Position numbers and translations under genes: made by a program. The notes below the pieces were generated by a model that saw only the letters and a program-made list of their open reading frames with translations, was not told the origin of the DNA and did not search any database. Positions 34,640 to 46,900 of a DNA stretch of 64,000 bases are shown here, in pieces (within the stretch, counting starts at the first letter, position 1; each line of letters begins with the position of its first letter). The stretch spans positions 310,001 through 374,000 of the forward strand of contig JAPZLL010000011.1 of assembly GCA_036250225.1 (NCBI GenBank). The letters are read 5' to 3'. This DNA comes from Cercophora sp. LCS_1 (Eukaryota > Ascomycota > Sordariomycetes > Sordariales > Lasiosphaeriaceae).

Positions 34640-37600
34640 CGGAGGGTGTGAAAAGCAGGTGTTGGGAGGATTGCGTATGCGGCCTGCAGCTTTGGTCGCT
34701 GTGTTTGACCCTTGGTTTCTTTTTTTTTCAGCGTGATCGTTTCTTGGTTGCACAGCATTGGCGTTTCGGTGGCTCGTCCTTTTGCAGAGAGACGGTGAAC
34801 TGCGAATCATATACCTTTTCACGCGCAGGCGTTTTGGGAGGCTGGGCATCGCCCATGGAAGTCTGGGAAGAGGAGATGCAAAAAGATCAGGCTAATGGGA
34901 GAAGACGTGTAGTTACCTTGCTTTGGTTGGCCCATTGGCAAACAGATTCTCAAATCGAGGGTTGCAGGACAAGAGTTTTGCTCTCACTTGGCGGTGACCG
35001 ACATGAGGAGGTAGGTGCTTCCCAGACTCGGTGGGGCTGAGATGTCAGCTGGCGCTGCGAGCGGCGTTTGCTGTCCACTCCCTTGCACCCGGGCCTTCCT
35101 CCTCGACCAACTTATTATCCAAGATGTAAGAGGGCACGACGGCTGTCAATTTTCTGGTGTACCTTGCTTTCCACCTGCAGCCGAGGAGGGGTCCTGGGTC
35201 GAGGGCCACGGCATCGCGCACTGTGAGATCTGGCGCCGCTCGGCTGTCGATGACGCTTGTGACAACCCACCCTCCTCTCCACCGCATCACCGACGCCGGC
35301 ATCTAGACAATTGACCAACCCCAATTTTAGAGGCTTCAACCCCTTCCCCTGCAGGCGCAACCCATGCCCCTCATGCCAGGTCATCGGTCACGAGCCAAAG
35401 AGCACGACCCGCGATGTCGGTTTGCGCGCTTCCACGACATCCAGAAGCAAGCCATGGAAAGCTTGGACCCCCCACCAAACAGACGGTTGCGGTGCGTGAC
35501 TGCAGCTCCCTGCAGGCTGCCCACTAACAATGGCAAGAAATGGCTGCTGGAGCAGGTTCGCCAGCGGGCGAGCCGCCCATGAGGCTCGGGACCTCCCATT
35601 GCGGATGGCAGACCACACCTGTCAGTCCCGTTTGGGTCTTCCGGACGCAATCCCTCCTTCGGTGCCAACCAGCACGGCCCCTGCGGGATAACTATTTGGT
35701 TGGGCATGATTGGGCCGTGAGGGGGAGGGATATACAGGGGTAGCATCCGTGCAGCGGGGTGCACAACGTGAAAGCTTCTGACATGGCACCTTTTCCAGGA
35801 GCCGCAGCGTGGACGACGTGGGTTGCTTCTGCTGCGCTGCGAGCAAGACAGACTTGCTTTCTGCGCCAACCTTTCTGTAGATACAACCCTCCCGTCGTCG
35901 CGGCCCTTCCCTGTCGTCCTGTGCCGTCATTGTTAGGAAGAGTCCTGTCCCTGCGGGGAAGGCTGCGTCGCGCGCGCTGAAGCCGACAGGCCTGCCCCTT
36001 GCCGACGAGCACTTGGGTTGCCCCGCAGTCCACGAGCTGCCACCCTCCCAACCTGAACACAAGTAGCGGCGGGATCCTGGACGGCCGCTCCTGGCGCAAA
36101 ACCAAGCAGCCGGGCAAGGAAAACCAGCTGGGGAAACACCGCTTCTTATTTTCGCCAGGTCCAAAGGCGCAAACGTGGAGAGACGCCGGCATCGCTGAGG
36201 CTTATCCTCGGCAAACGCAGTCCTGGCCCCTGTGCCGCGTGCCGGGAGACGGGACAAGAAGACGTCAGAGAGCAGCGCCAAACCCGCCAGCACACGAAGA
36301 GAGCCAGCCGACGCAGCAAAGCAAGCCGAGCAGCGCGCGAGACAGCGCGCGACGGGAGGGCGAATCGAGAACCGTTTGCTGTTTGCCGCTTTCCGAATCG
36401 CCGCCCGCCTCGATACTCTCAGAATCGAGTCAGTGGCAGGCCGCCGGTTTGCGGCCCCGTCGCCCCTCTCCAACTCGGAGCGCCCAGGCACGGCTCGCCA
36501 AAACGGAAGCCACACCACACAGCGTGCGTGGGAGGGTGGCAGTCAGCCGTCAGAGTGGGCGCCGGGGAGCCCGCCAAGCCCCAAGATTTTTTTTAGCGTG
36601 CTGGTTAGCTGAAGAGAAAGCCCACAAAAAGGCGTGGTCAAAGGTGAAGCTGCTGCTTTGTTCACGGCATCCACCAGACCCGGTTGGGAAAGCAGGCACT
36701 GTCACTGCTCCAGTCCATCTAACCGAAAAATGGAAACCGTCAGGCCCAGGGGTACGCGCGAGGTACCTCCTGCTCGCTAAGTCGGCGCGCCAAGGCCACG
36801 TATTTCGCCGCTCGAGTGCAGTAGCCGGGGCCGGCTTGGCCCAGGGAGGCAAGTCCCTCTCATGTCGCCATGTCCGTTTTTTCCCTCGCCCGTGCGGCAT
36901 CTGCTAGCCTCTGGCGCTATCCCTACCCTCCCCAGTCCTACTTGTTCCGTCCCTTCCGCCTCCTCTCTCTTCCTCCCTCCTCCTCCAGTATCGCTCCTTG
37001 ATTCGCCTCTTCAGGTAAACCACATTTTTGGTCGTTGTCGGTGAGAAGTCGGAAGACGAAGTCGCAGGTTGTTGCCGGTTGCAGGAAGAGGTTGTCTCGG
37101 TTTGGAAAGAAGCTTAAGTTTCGGACGAGGTTTTTTGTTGAATCAACCAAGGTCAGTCCCCAGTTTCCTTGCCCTCCCCGCCGCCTGGCCGCTTTCCGAC
37201 AACCCTGGGCTGCTTCCCGGACGACACATCTTGGACGTCGAGGCGCCGTCGACCTTGACCTGATGGAAAGGCTTGCGCTGGGCTGGCTCTTCACGATGCG
37301 CCGCGCATCCTGGAAGCTCCAGCGGCGGCCCAACTTGCGCCTCCCCACGGACACATCCACACCCGACCAAGGTCTCTCATCGCACACTACAGCACCGGTT
37401 GCGCGTTGAACGGCTCTGTACCGAACAGCCCCTCAAGCCCGCGCGCAATGGTTAGACAGTAGGAGGTGGACGCCGACAAGGAACGGGCGGGGCAGGAAAC
37501 TCAATCGGAAGCCATATGCGCCGGCGACGTCAAGACCGCGGGTCCATGCGCCGTGAAGCGATGGAATGGACCAATGGCCGGATTGAAGCGTCAACGCCAT

Positions 37601-37955
37601 CCTCCCGAATGCTCCTCGCGTCCCCTTGGCACCGAAGATGGTGGACATCCATCCGGATGCGCGCTCGGCATATGAACCAAGATTTCCATCTGCAAAGGTT
37701 ACGGGGCGGAAACCTTGAAATCTAGCTTTTTCGTGCGATATTGATAACTCGCCAACGCCCATCCATCTCTGACCGTTATCCGACCCGTGGGGACCAGGGG
37801 AGCTTTGAGTGTCGGTCGCGTGGGGTTGTCCACGTACAAGCTATCCATTTCTACTTTGCACCACCAAAAAGCAGCCTGACAAACAACCTGGGGATTCCTC
37901 GATGGCCGACGCACTCTGGAGCGCGCAAGTTGCTGACAGACCAATAGGTTTTATC
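34640..37955. other. Long intergenic region, 3.3 kb
   Basis: Separates the membrane-protein gene from the zinc-knuckle gene, both on the plus strand. It is GC-rich, so long frames arise by chance, including two of about 300 codons on opposite strands at 35622-36518 and 35999-36907; both have low-complexity Arg/Ser/Pro/Ala translations. The last 900 bp may be the long leader or promoter of the zinc-knuckle gene. Confidence 0.5.
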
Positions 37956-38780
37956 ATGTCTTCACACTCGCGTCGCGCATGCTACAAGTGCGGTGAGCTT
38001 GGCCACCACGCTGATGCTTGCTCTTCTCCCCATCGGCTTTGCTACAACTGTAAGGAACCCGCTCAATTTGACCCTGATAGACGACGCTGACTCTCAACTA
38101 CAGGCAAGCAGCCGAGTAAGCAGACTTGCCACGCGCAGACCCGACCCCTGAGCTGACGATAATCAAACCAGACCACGAGTCCAGCGAGTGCCCTCTGCCT
38201 CGGACCGCCGAGTCGAAGCAGTGCTATCACTGCCAGGGTCTTGGTCATGTCCAGGCTGACTGCCCGACTCTCCGCTTGAGCGGTGCTGGCTCCAACGGCC
38301 GTTGCCACAACTGTGGCCAGGTCGGCCACTACATGGTACTGTTTCCCCGAACAAGGTATGGCGGTGGTGGGACTGACAAACAATTCTCAGCGCGCATGCC
38401 CCAACGGCCCCCAGCCTTCGGCCTTCCCTAGAGGCGCTCCCGTTGGCCGTGGCGGTTACGGTGGCGGCTATGGACGTGGCGGATTCGCCGGTGGCCCTAA
38501 GGCGGCGACTTGCTACAAGTGCGGCGGCCCGAATCACTACGCTCGCGACTGCCAGGCGCAGGCCATGAAGTGCTATGCTTGCGGCAAGCTCGGCCACATC
38601 TCGCGCGACTGCACCTCTCCCAACGGCGGCCCTCTCAACACCGTTGGCAAGAGCTGCTACAATTGCAGCGAGGTCGGCCACATCTCGCGCGATTGCCCCC
38701 AGAAGAACAACGTCAACGGTGATCTCAAGCAGGATGACCTGAACGGTCCCGGCCCCGGCCCCGCTGCGCCCGTTGCCTAA
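37956..38780 (+). CDS. CCHC zinc-knuckle RNA/ssDNA-binding protein (Gis2/Byr3/CNBP type)
   Basis: A small nucleic-acid-binding protein like yeast Gis2 and vertebrate CNBP, which bind G-rich RNA and influence translation. Exons 37956-38049, 38104-38115, 38172-38335 and 38391-38780 give 219 residues. Exon 2 is only 12 nt; it completes the second knuckle (CYNCKQPNHESSEC). Seven C-x2-C-x4-H-x4-C knuckles are visible, starting CYKCGELGHHADAC and ending CYNCSEVGHISRDC. Between knuckles four and five lies an RGG-like linker (RGGYGGGYGRGGFAGG), the arrangement typical of the family. The third intron carries a GACTGAC branch site. Expected to be cytoplasmic with ribosomes or RNA granules. Start and stop are well supported. 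Confidence 0.92.
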
Positions 38781-39723
38781 GTGCGGGCTCGATCCGCCGT
38801 CTTATCGCGACCACGGAGCCTTTCGATTCGGAAAACACGCACCTCTATTTCTTTTGTTTTTGTCATGCCCTTGTTACGATCGCGATCTTATCTCGTTGCA
38901 CGACCGGAGCATAAGATAATTCGGCTGAAAAACGGCGTCCCGGTGTCATTTTTCTCTCATCACCTTTCAAGTTAAGCTCTCTGGACTACGCGGAACACGA
39001 TGGCCATGGAAAACAAGGATTCGACGTCGCGTTTGGGAAGAAAGACAAGGCACGAATCTCTCTTCCGCATTTACGAATCCGTCTCGGAATGGCGCCACGA
39101 CCATTTGTATTCTCGCGGGGGTCGGGATTCTTCTCAACTCCTGGCACGCCCTCGCCACAACATTAGACAGGTTTTGGTTTGGAAACGAGGGATTTTAGCG
39201 ATACCCCATGCTCCTTGTTGGCGGAACGATAACAGCACGGTTGTTGGGGGGGGACTTGGCAGCAACAAGGACTTGTTTTATGGACTCTCGGCATTGGTTT
39301 TATATTTGTGCTGGGAAACATGATGTATGGGAAAAGGGGCAAGAGGGACGGCGCCTGAACCAGATCTTTTTAAAAGACAAAAAAAGACAAAGACAGAAAC
39401 GGAAGAAAAGATTAGGGGTTTGTTGCAGTTCGGAGCAGGCAGGTTGTCACTTTCTGCATGAATGCATGCTGTGGTACTCAGGCTGGACAAGACAGTGTGA
39501 CCACGACATGGCAGGCCGGGTATGTGGTAGTGGCTACTTGTTTTGTGAGGATGGAGAGGGAGAAACGCAAAAGTGGAAGCCCGAGTTGCGTTTGGTGGTG
39601 GGAGACGGGGTTGCTAGTGTTTTTTTTTTTTTTTTACCTTTGTCTGGTTGTTGTTTCGGTGTGTAGTGGTGTGTAGTGCGGAAGTATTTGATGTTGTTGC
39701 AGAGCTGACGGCGCTGGTACTGG

Positions 39724-39791
39724 TGATGATGATGATTGCCGATGATGATGATGATGTGGTGATGGTGGTGACGGTGATGATGGCGATGAAG
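39724..39791. repeat. GAT/GGT trinucleotide tract
   Basis: An imperfect GAT-rich tract with interspersed GGT units. It generates Asp- and Met-rich or Ser- and His-rich spurious translations on the two strands. Confidence 0.65.
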
Positions 39792-40904
39792 TTCGAATTG
39801 AACGCCATTGATGGGGAGACAGGGAAGAAGACGGAGAGGAAAGTGGAGGGGTAAAAACGTGGAGAGGAAAAATCGAAGGGGAAAAAAGACAGGGGATAAA
39901 CACGGAGGGGATAGATTTCATGGAGGGGAGAAATCGGAGGGGGAAAACATGAGAGGAAAAGTATTGCTTGTTTGATACCCAATGTCTTGCGTCTGTTGTT
40001 TTGCCATGGACGAAAGCATTTTGCTGCGAAAAACGCTGGATGATCTGTCTGTTGGACTGAGCCTTGGCTCGATTATTCAGTGGCGTCCGGGTTGGTGTTG
40101 TGGGAATGGAAAACCGTGGGGTAGGATCCAGTTTTTTTTTCGGTCTTGGCTGGCTGCTCGACGACGTGCGTCTGGGGCACATACATGAGGTATTTTTTTT
40201 CTCTTTCGCTTTGGGGTTTTAGGGAGAATTTATAGATGTAAGACTATTGAGCTGCTGCCCGATGTAACGACGGCGGAATATGATTTATCGCCAATTTATT
40301 GGGGTCCAGACCGTTCTCAGTCGGATGTTGCTGTCTGTGTGGTGAGCGGGAGGGGACTGGAGGGGGGAGCGATTGCGTCATTGCGGATGGCCAAGTCTTT
40401 GGCGTTTCGCGGGGTGTTCGGTCGGTGTTTGAGAGTTGAGTTGAGGCGAGATAGCGGACAGGGAAGGATTAAGAGGATCAATGAGATGGAATAGGAACGA
40501 AGAGATAGAACGGGCTTATCACTTAGAATCCGAAACACTTGAAGAAAGTCCGAGGAGAATTGGCGCCTTGGGCTGAGATGCGCTTGTTGAGAGGAAAGAG
40601 TTTGGCGGGGGTGATGCGCGATCTTGGCCCAACCGCGAACGCGACGAGTTCCGGCTTCACCAAAGAGAGTAGGTATGTATGATATGTCGTCAAGCCAATT
40701 CCAAATTTTTATGCTGGACGTTTACTTTTCGGTTACACAATGGTTACACAGTCCCGAGAAATCGGGTCTTGCGCACAGATGGGGCAGGCGGCTTTTTGCC
40801 TTGCCTGTGTTCCCAGCCGTCAGGTGAGATTTGGAGGGGTTGGATCTTGGGTGGTCGGCAGGCCACGGCAGTTTCTTCGCACAACGCTTTTGTTCCGGGG
40901 TAGA

Positions 40905-40937
40905 TTTTTTTTTTTTTTTTCAAAAAAAAAAAAAAAA
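40905..40937. repeat. T16-C-A16 perfect palindrome
   Basis: Sixteen T, one C and sixteen A form a perfect inverted repeat in intergenic DNA. It could arise as a snap-back artefact or be a real hairpin-forming site. Confidence 0.7.
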
Positions 40938-41409
40938 TGTAAGAGTTTCTAGCAGGAAATAAATCGCGGGAGCAGAATGCAGCGTGAACGACGGAACGTT
41001 TTCATTGCAGCAGGTATGCAAGTAGTCGGGATTTGTGTGAAGGGGAAGAAAAGGGGTATGCAACTAAACGGTGTGAGATTCCCGTTAAGACGAAGCAACG
41101 AGTCGCCATCAGAGCAAGCTGATTGATTGTAAAGACTAGTCAGGTATGTTTTTGTATGTCGCAGAATGATCACCATAATCCCACCTTCTGAGAAATCGAG
41201 TCATGTAAGTCATGCTTCAGAGATGAATAGGCCGAGCCCCCGGAGAAGTATAGAACTAGTGCTATAATAAAACATTGACCTGTCGAGAATCTGCTCTAGG
41301 TATATTTACACGTTCTGAACTGGAATGCAATTTTAGTGCTTCTCTGTGCCGTTCGTTTGTTCTTTTTCCTGGTTTCGGAAAGCCCTCATTTCAACATCTT
41401 CTTCTGGGC

Positions 41410-42369
41410 TCAACAAGGCGAGGTTTTCCTCGTCCGTGTCACTTGCCCGTTTATGAGGGTAAGAATGGAAGTATAAGCCAGCGCTAGAGCCCCTCCTAGT
41501 AGAGTGAACAGTTGTCCTTTCTCCAAAACCGAGACTCCCATATCGGGAGCAAGCTTGAGGACAGTCACCCAATCCGCCGCAACAATCGACAAAGTCAGAA
41601 CTGTACTGGTTGAGACCGAAAAAAAGACCCTTGTATATCTCCAGCGAGACTCCATGGCTTTCATTCCGAGGAACAAGGCCCAGGCTACCCCAAACCCCAA
41701 CAAGGGAACCCCCAAACCGAGATATGACGGACAGCCAAGGAGGTTGTGTACGAGATACAAAACATTGAAGCCCGCGGCCTTGTTCGTCAAGCTCAGATAG
41801 AATACCATGATCACAATGGAAATGCACCCCCATATAGCCCAGACAAGTCGCTCCGCCCGGCTCACAGGTCGTGATGGATTTTTCTCACACTGAGACGACA
41901 CTTCAAACCCTGCTACGACGACGATCATATTTGAAAATACGTAACACAAACAAAGCGGGCCCCAGGTCGCAGTGACTTGCTGTCCAATATTGAGAACATT
42001 GGGTAGGATATCTGCCCTCTCGTGGAGCATTGACTCATTTCGTTCGCCGAAATTCGAGGCGTCGAGAAGGCATTCAATCGATTCTCCCAGGCCATCTTTC
42101 TTCCACAGCCGGATGGTCTGCACAAAAAGATCCAGTGCGCCGAAAATGGGATACAGCGAGATGGCACAAAGATCTGCCGTACCCCTGAGGCCTCGGCGAG
42201 GCTCCCGTTTCATAAAGGCCGAGATGATAGGAAGGTACCAGCAGTAGAAACTGCCCGGTCCATAGAGATCGGAAGTGAGCTCGTAGAATTCGGGATCGTG
42301 AGGGAATCTTCGTTGGGCCGCAGGTGTCAAAAATGCGGAGTTGGAGGTATAGTTGCAGAGTGAGGCCAT
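41410..42369 (-). CDS. Multipass membrane protein of unknown function
   Basis: A single-exon gene for an integral membrane protein. I chose the Met at 42369 (MASLCNYTSNSAFLTPAAQR), giving 319 residues; the frame is open to a Met at 42546, which would add 59 polar residues. About seven hydrophobic segments can be seen, for example CAISLYPIFGALDLFVQTI, GPLCLCYVFSNMIVVVAGF, WAIWGCISIVIMVFYLSL, GLGVPLLGFGVAWALFLGM, STVLTLSIVAADWVTVL and LFTLLGGALALAYTSILTLI. The N-terminal CNYTSN and a loop with WKKDGLGESIECLLDASN are other landmarks. I do not recognise a named family; no transporter signature motif is evident. Confidence 0.72.
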   Translation of the reverse strand: MASLCNYTSNSAFLTPAAQRRFPHDPEFYELTSDLYGPGSFYCWYLPIISAFMKREPRRGLRGTADLCAISLYPIFGALDLFVQTIRLWKKDGLGESIECLLDASNFGERNESMLHERADILPNVLNIGQQVTATWGPLCLCYVFSNMIVVVAGFEVSSQCEKNPSRPVSRAERLVWAIWGCISIVIMVFYLSLTNKAAGFNVLYLVHNLLGCPSYLGLGVPLLGFGVAWALFLGMKAMESRWRYTRVFFSVSTSTVLTLSIVAADWVTVLKLAPDMGVSVLEKGQLFTLLGGALALAYTSILTLINGQVTRTRKTSPC

Positions 42370-42982
42370 AATGGTCAAGATGGTTGGCATTGGTGAAGAG
42401 GGCTGGTCAGGAGAAGCAGCGGTACTTGACAGAACGTTCATCATCAGGATGACTCGCCGCTTGTTGTTGCCAAATTCATTATGCCAAGGCCAATGTTCCT
42501 GTGCTGCGGGCTCAAAAAGGACAAGGCTCTGGGGCTGTGTGCGCAACCAGATGCAGATGCATCAAGCTCCACACATTAATTGCGCTCCCCTTTTTTTGAT
42601 ACCAAATAACAATGAAAGCTCAAAAATGATCAAGAACTAGTTGCCTTCGATCGCGTCTCGTGTATACAGCGAAGGTGATACGTGCAAATAGATGTGTACA
42701 GAACTCCAAGTCCATCGCCTCTCCAATCTCGCCCCGTAGCGAGCGTATGAAGTCACAAAGCCATAATGTGAGGTATCGTAAAGTATGTAAGCGAATCGAA
42801 ATCCACGAAGATGAACGCCGTATTCCTGGGCCTGTCATGAGACCCTGTCCATATGCAAAAGCGACCGTGTACCGGGTTCCCGTCAAACTCATGTTGTATC
42901 CTGTATCCAAAAAAAAAAAAAAAAACTCCGGTTCCGTGTTTCAAAAAGCCTTCCCAGTCATCCGATCCAGTATCGTAGCTCG
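42370..42982. other. Intergenic region between tandem minus-strand genes
   Basis: About 0.6 kb holding the promoter of the membrane-protein gene and the 3' end of the GH16 gene, with an A run at 42909-42925. The Met at 42546, in frame with the membrane protein, lies here. Nothing else was recognised. Confidence 0.5.
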
Positions 42983-43922
42983 TTAGTTGGAGTAGACAGC
43001 GACGTATTCAGCCTCCATCATGCTGCCCCAGCTATCTCCCGTGTTGCCGTTGGGGGCGCCAGGCCTAGGGATCGTTAGTTTGAGCACGGACATGACACAG
43101 GAAGTGAGCGTACCAGTTGCCGCCAACAGCCACGTTGAGGATGATGAACAAGGGAGAGTGTGCGATTGTGCCCCAGACGCCTTGGTCATTGATGTCGGCG
43201 CCCCTGAGCGTGTTGTAGACGTTGCCGTCAACGAGCCACTGGATCGACTCGCTGCGCCAGTCGGAGCTGGTGCGGTCAAACTTGATGGTCCACCGGTGCC
43301 AACCGTTGTCGCCAAGGTGAATGGTCGATGGGCGACCGGCAGGCTCGTTGCATGGCCCGCCCTGGGGCGTGCCGCAGTGGACTGTGCCATAGGCTGTGGG
43401 ACCGCCGTTGATCGTCTCCATGATATCGAGCTCTCCGCACTGAGGCCAGGGGGTGCCGTGGCGGATAGACTCGCCGAGAAGCCAGAAGGCAGGCCAGATG
43501 CCCTGCTTCCTGTCCCTAGGGTTGTCGCCAAACCGGATCACACTCTCGACCATGGTCACCTTTCCGGGTTGTGGGGTGAAGGCTTGCTGTGACTCAATCC
43601 GCCCTGAGGTCCACTTGCCACCGGACTTGCGAGGAACAAGCTGGACGGTGCCTCCTCCCGAGAGCTGAAGATTCTGGTTGGATGTGGTGTAGTCCTGGAC
43701 TTCGTTATTCACACGGAGACTGATGAGGGTCAGCAGGCGGTGGTGATACAGTTCAGGGGCCGCTCACTTGGTAATCGTCTTCCAGAGACCACCGTTGGGG
43801 ATCTCTCCAGCACGCCCGGCAAAGCCATCTGACCAGACAGTCTTGAAGCCGGGATAGTTGGGTGCCGGGCTGGCTGACACCAGGCAAAGAGCCGAAAGAA
43901 GGGCGGCAGCTTGAACGCGCAT
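42983..43922 (-). CDS. Secreted GH16-family beta-glucanase-like hydrolase
   Basis: A glycoside hydrolase family 16 enzyme, a clan that cleaves beta-1,3(1,4)-glucans or related cell-wall polymers with retention. Exons 43768-43922, 43114-43719 and 42983-43064 give 280 residues; introns are 48 and 49 bp. The N-terminus is a signal peptide (MRVQAAALLSALCLVSASP). The catalytic motif is GELDIMETINGG, with Glu148 as nucleophile, Asp150 assisting and Glu153 as acid/base. Other family marks are KQGIWPAFWLLGESI upstream, WHRWTIKFDRT and the closing IILNVAVGGNWPGAPNGN. No GPI-anchor tail or carbohydrate-binding module is present. The exact substrate (laminarin, lichenin or galactan-like) cannot be decided here. 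Confidence 0.9.
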
Positions 43923-46900
43923 CGTGGCTGTCGAAAAAATGTGCTGGTCTCCCGGTCAAGAATAGAATTTGTGGGCGAAGAACCAGCTTTATGAGAGAAT
44001 CGAAAAGGTCTTGCGCTCGAACGGGGGCACCTTGCTGAGCTGAAGGTGGCTGGCGGTGGAGTTTCGAGGCTGTTATAGCGGAGAGCTGAGAGATGCTGGG
44101 ATGCTAAAAGGAGTGTCCACTGGATCACTGGGAGCCAAGAGTCGCGCAGCGAATGCAAGTCTGTAAGGAGCGTTGGCGAAGAAAAAGAGGGGCGGGATCT
44201 CAAAAGAATGTAAAGCTTGAAGCAAGGCAATAGTGAACGAGAAGACGTGGCTGTCCAAGGACGAAGCATGAAAAGCGTGAAGGCGGGAGGTTATTATACT
44301 GGCATATATACCGGATAGATTGGGTGGCACACCCAGCAAGGAGATGGCTGTCCCCACCTCGGCACGGACGGTGGAGAATGAGCCGGGATGCGTCCATCTC
44401 CCGGGATCGAGGCGTGATGGGGTTGGAGTGGCCGGCCGGCCATGGATTTAGACGAGCAGAGGATGAAGGGTGTGGCGGGGCCTGATTGGGAAATTGTCTT
44501 CGCCCTGAAAGGTGAAACGGCAGAAGAGAAGTCGTCCTGGCCAGTCGTCAGCCTCCCTTGGCGATGCTGACCAGTCGAGGGCCCAGCACCGACAACCGAG
44601 ACCCCGCGCCGTTTTGTTTCTGTTCTTGGAACGCTTTTCCTGGACGTGGGAAACATCTGGGCCTGGCTTGGGGCGATCCCAGGTTGACAGCAGAACCGTT
44701 CCGGTGCTCCCATGGCCCGATATCTGGCGGACGGCACTGCCCGGCCCACAGCGCGGCCCTCGAATCCTCAACCCTCCCCTCCAAGCGCGGCGCTTGGCGG
44801 CATGACCAAACATCGCCTGTGCCGCCCGCCCGGGCAGCCGTTTGTTTCGCCTGAAGGTCGGGGTAGACTTCAGCGTGTTGGCCGTCTTCGACGTGGACGC
44901 TGCCAAAAGGGGTTGTGACGAGAGGGGCCAAGACCGAGGAAGAAAAGGTTGCAGCGAGGAATAAATCGAGGGGCAGCAGTGAGTTGAGTCGCCCTCCACA
45001 CGTTATGCAAGAACATCACCATCTCTCCAGTACCTGCGCAAGCCTCCCACCCATCTGCCAAACGTGAAACGTCCTGATGGGGGGCGCACGGTCTGGATTC
45101 GGTTAGGCTGTCAAGCTCAAACTGCCGAGCCTCCGAACCTCAAGGCCTGTGGGGACCGCCAACATCAGAACTTGCGATTCCAGGCTTCGGCATGGCAGCC
45201 AATTTGCCATGTTCAAGCGCATGGAAGAGGGAGCGGATCCATCGTCAGCGGTAGGATGACAGAAGCCTGGCCCAGCCGCGATCGCTATGATTGCCTGGGG
45301 CCGCGGTTTGGCGCCGAGCACTCGTCTGCGATTGCGCCAACTCGGAACAGCGTGGGCGAAGCTCTCCGAAAAAAAAAAAAAACGTCTCCCGAAAAACGAG
45401 ATGGCAGGCGGTGGAGTGTCGAGTCGAGGATCTGGTAAAAATGGGACGAACGCGCGCGGCGCAGTCGCCTGCGATATTGGGTTGACTTGGATGAGTCTCC
45501 CCATGTTTCCCCCTGGAGGGATCACGCGGCCGGGCGGTTCCAGAACGACCTGTCTCCCCTTAATTCCTGGCTCTGGGCCATCACCGTCCAATCGAAGAGC
45601 AGATGCGCCATCTTACGTCGAGAGCCCAGCGAAGAGTCTTTACGGCCCATATTGTCTGCCATCACCATCTACGGTTCCTGACACATGTCAACTCGGAGCG
45701 CAAAGTATGCCGGCGCCGTTGGTGATGAGGGCGAAGATTGCAAAGGCGGGGCGCGACTGTTCCTGCAGGGCCAAGAAAACAGAGATTGCAGCCGGATTGC
45801 GCGTTGGGGTCTGGATGCCTGGGACCCCTAATATTTTTTGGTTCTCAATGATGACCCTGCATAGGCATCGCCCCGGGTGTAACAGAAGGGTCAAATGCGG
45901 TTGCGATGCTCACAAGAAGGCGAAGACAGAATTGGAATCTCTGCGGCGCCGGAACTCCACGCCGCCCCCCTGCAAACTCGGGTGGAGCGCCCGCGCCTCT
46001 CGCACAGAATAATTCAGCTGACAAAAGATCAACGCTGAACGGGCGCAAGAAACCGCCTCTCGAGAAATTCCCAGGTGTTCATATGTTGTAACAGAGAATA
46101 TCAAAGCGCATTATAGAGCTCAATTCGCATCTAATAATCCTTCAAGTTTCCGTGCTGAAGCATTTGCAGGGCTGGACTTTTGTGCGCCTGATAGACTAAT
46201 CTGTGCACACTCGTCGCGCTTCCATTGCGCCTTCCATGCTTCGACGTGTCAATGCTTTGACGCGAGATTCCTTTTCTGTTCCTACCACGACAGAGACCGC
46301 CCCGGCTTATCGCCTGAAAACTCAGCGCAAAAGTGAAGTTTTTCTGACTGAGAATCCTTCCAAGTCGAGAGAGCGACGACACAGAAAGAACTCCGGATGA
46401 CCAACCACAAAGATTCAACTCATACCACTTTCCTATCTTCACGTCCAATAGGCGTCACTGTGACATCCAAAGGTCTGAAAAAAACGTTTCGGGGTGTTTG
46501 AAATATTCTCCAACGTCTTCTCGGTTTGTCCCCTCCCTTCAACCTTTAATTTTCTGGTGTGCTGGCTTTTTGTCATGGTCCCCCCAGGCTGTTATTCCGT
46601 TCATCCACTTCCCCGCGTCTCCCTTGCTGCTTGGCGGCGGTTCGGGAACACGCGGTTCGGCGGAGAAATTGGGCGCAGATTTCCCGGATCAGTAACATTC
46701 GCTGGCGATCACAGCAAATCCACGTGGGCCTGGGCTTTTGTGGCGCGACCCAGGTTCGTCGATCACTGCGCGGCATGATCCCCAGTCTCCGCTTGTCTCA
46801 ACCTTGCTCAATCACCAATCTGGACCCTTATGCTGTATCTCACGACATGTGAACGGCAAGTCGATCGTCGATCGCCGATTGCGCTGAAAACTGCGTCTAC

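Larger units (their letters stand above)
38781..41409. other. Convergent intergenic region with simple repeats
   Basis: About 2.6 kb between the zinc-knuckle gene and the 3' end of the minus-strand membrane protein. It contains a T run at 39619-39635, a GAT-rich tract, G/A-rich repeats at 39840-39960 (GGAGGGGA-type) and a perfect T/A palindrome at 40905-40937. No gene was recognised. Confidence 0.55.

Noticed and set aside
35622..36907. Two frames of about 300 codons on opposite strands
   Set aside because: Both lie in GC-rich intergenic DNA where stops are rare, overlap each other, and translate to Arg/Ser/Ala/Pro-rich sequence without domains or splice structure.
39634..40182. Ser/Pro/His-rich minus-strand frames over simple repeats
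   Set aside because: They are translations of GAT and G/A-rich tracts.
45287..46012. 241-codon plus-strand frame
   Set aside because: No domain, patchy composition with a Lys run from a poly-A tract, and no neighbouring exons; likely chance in GC-rich DNA.
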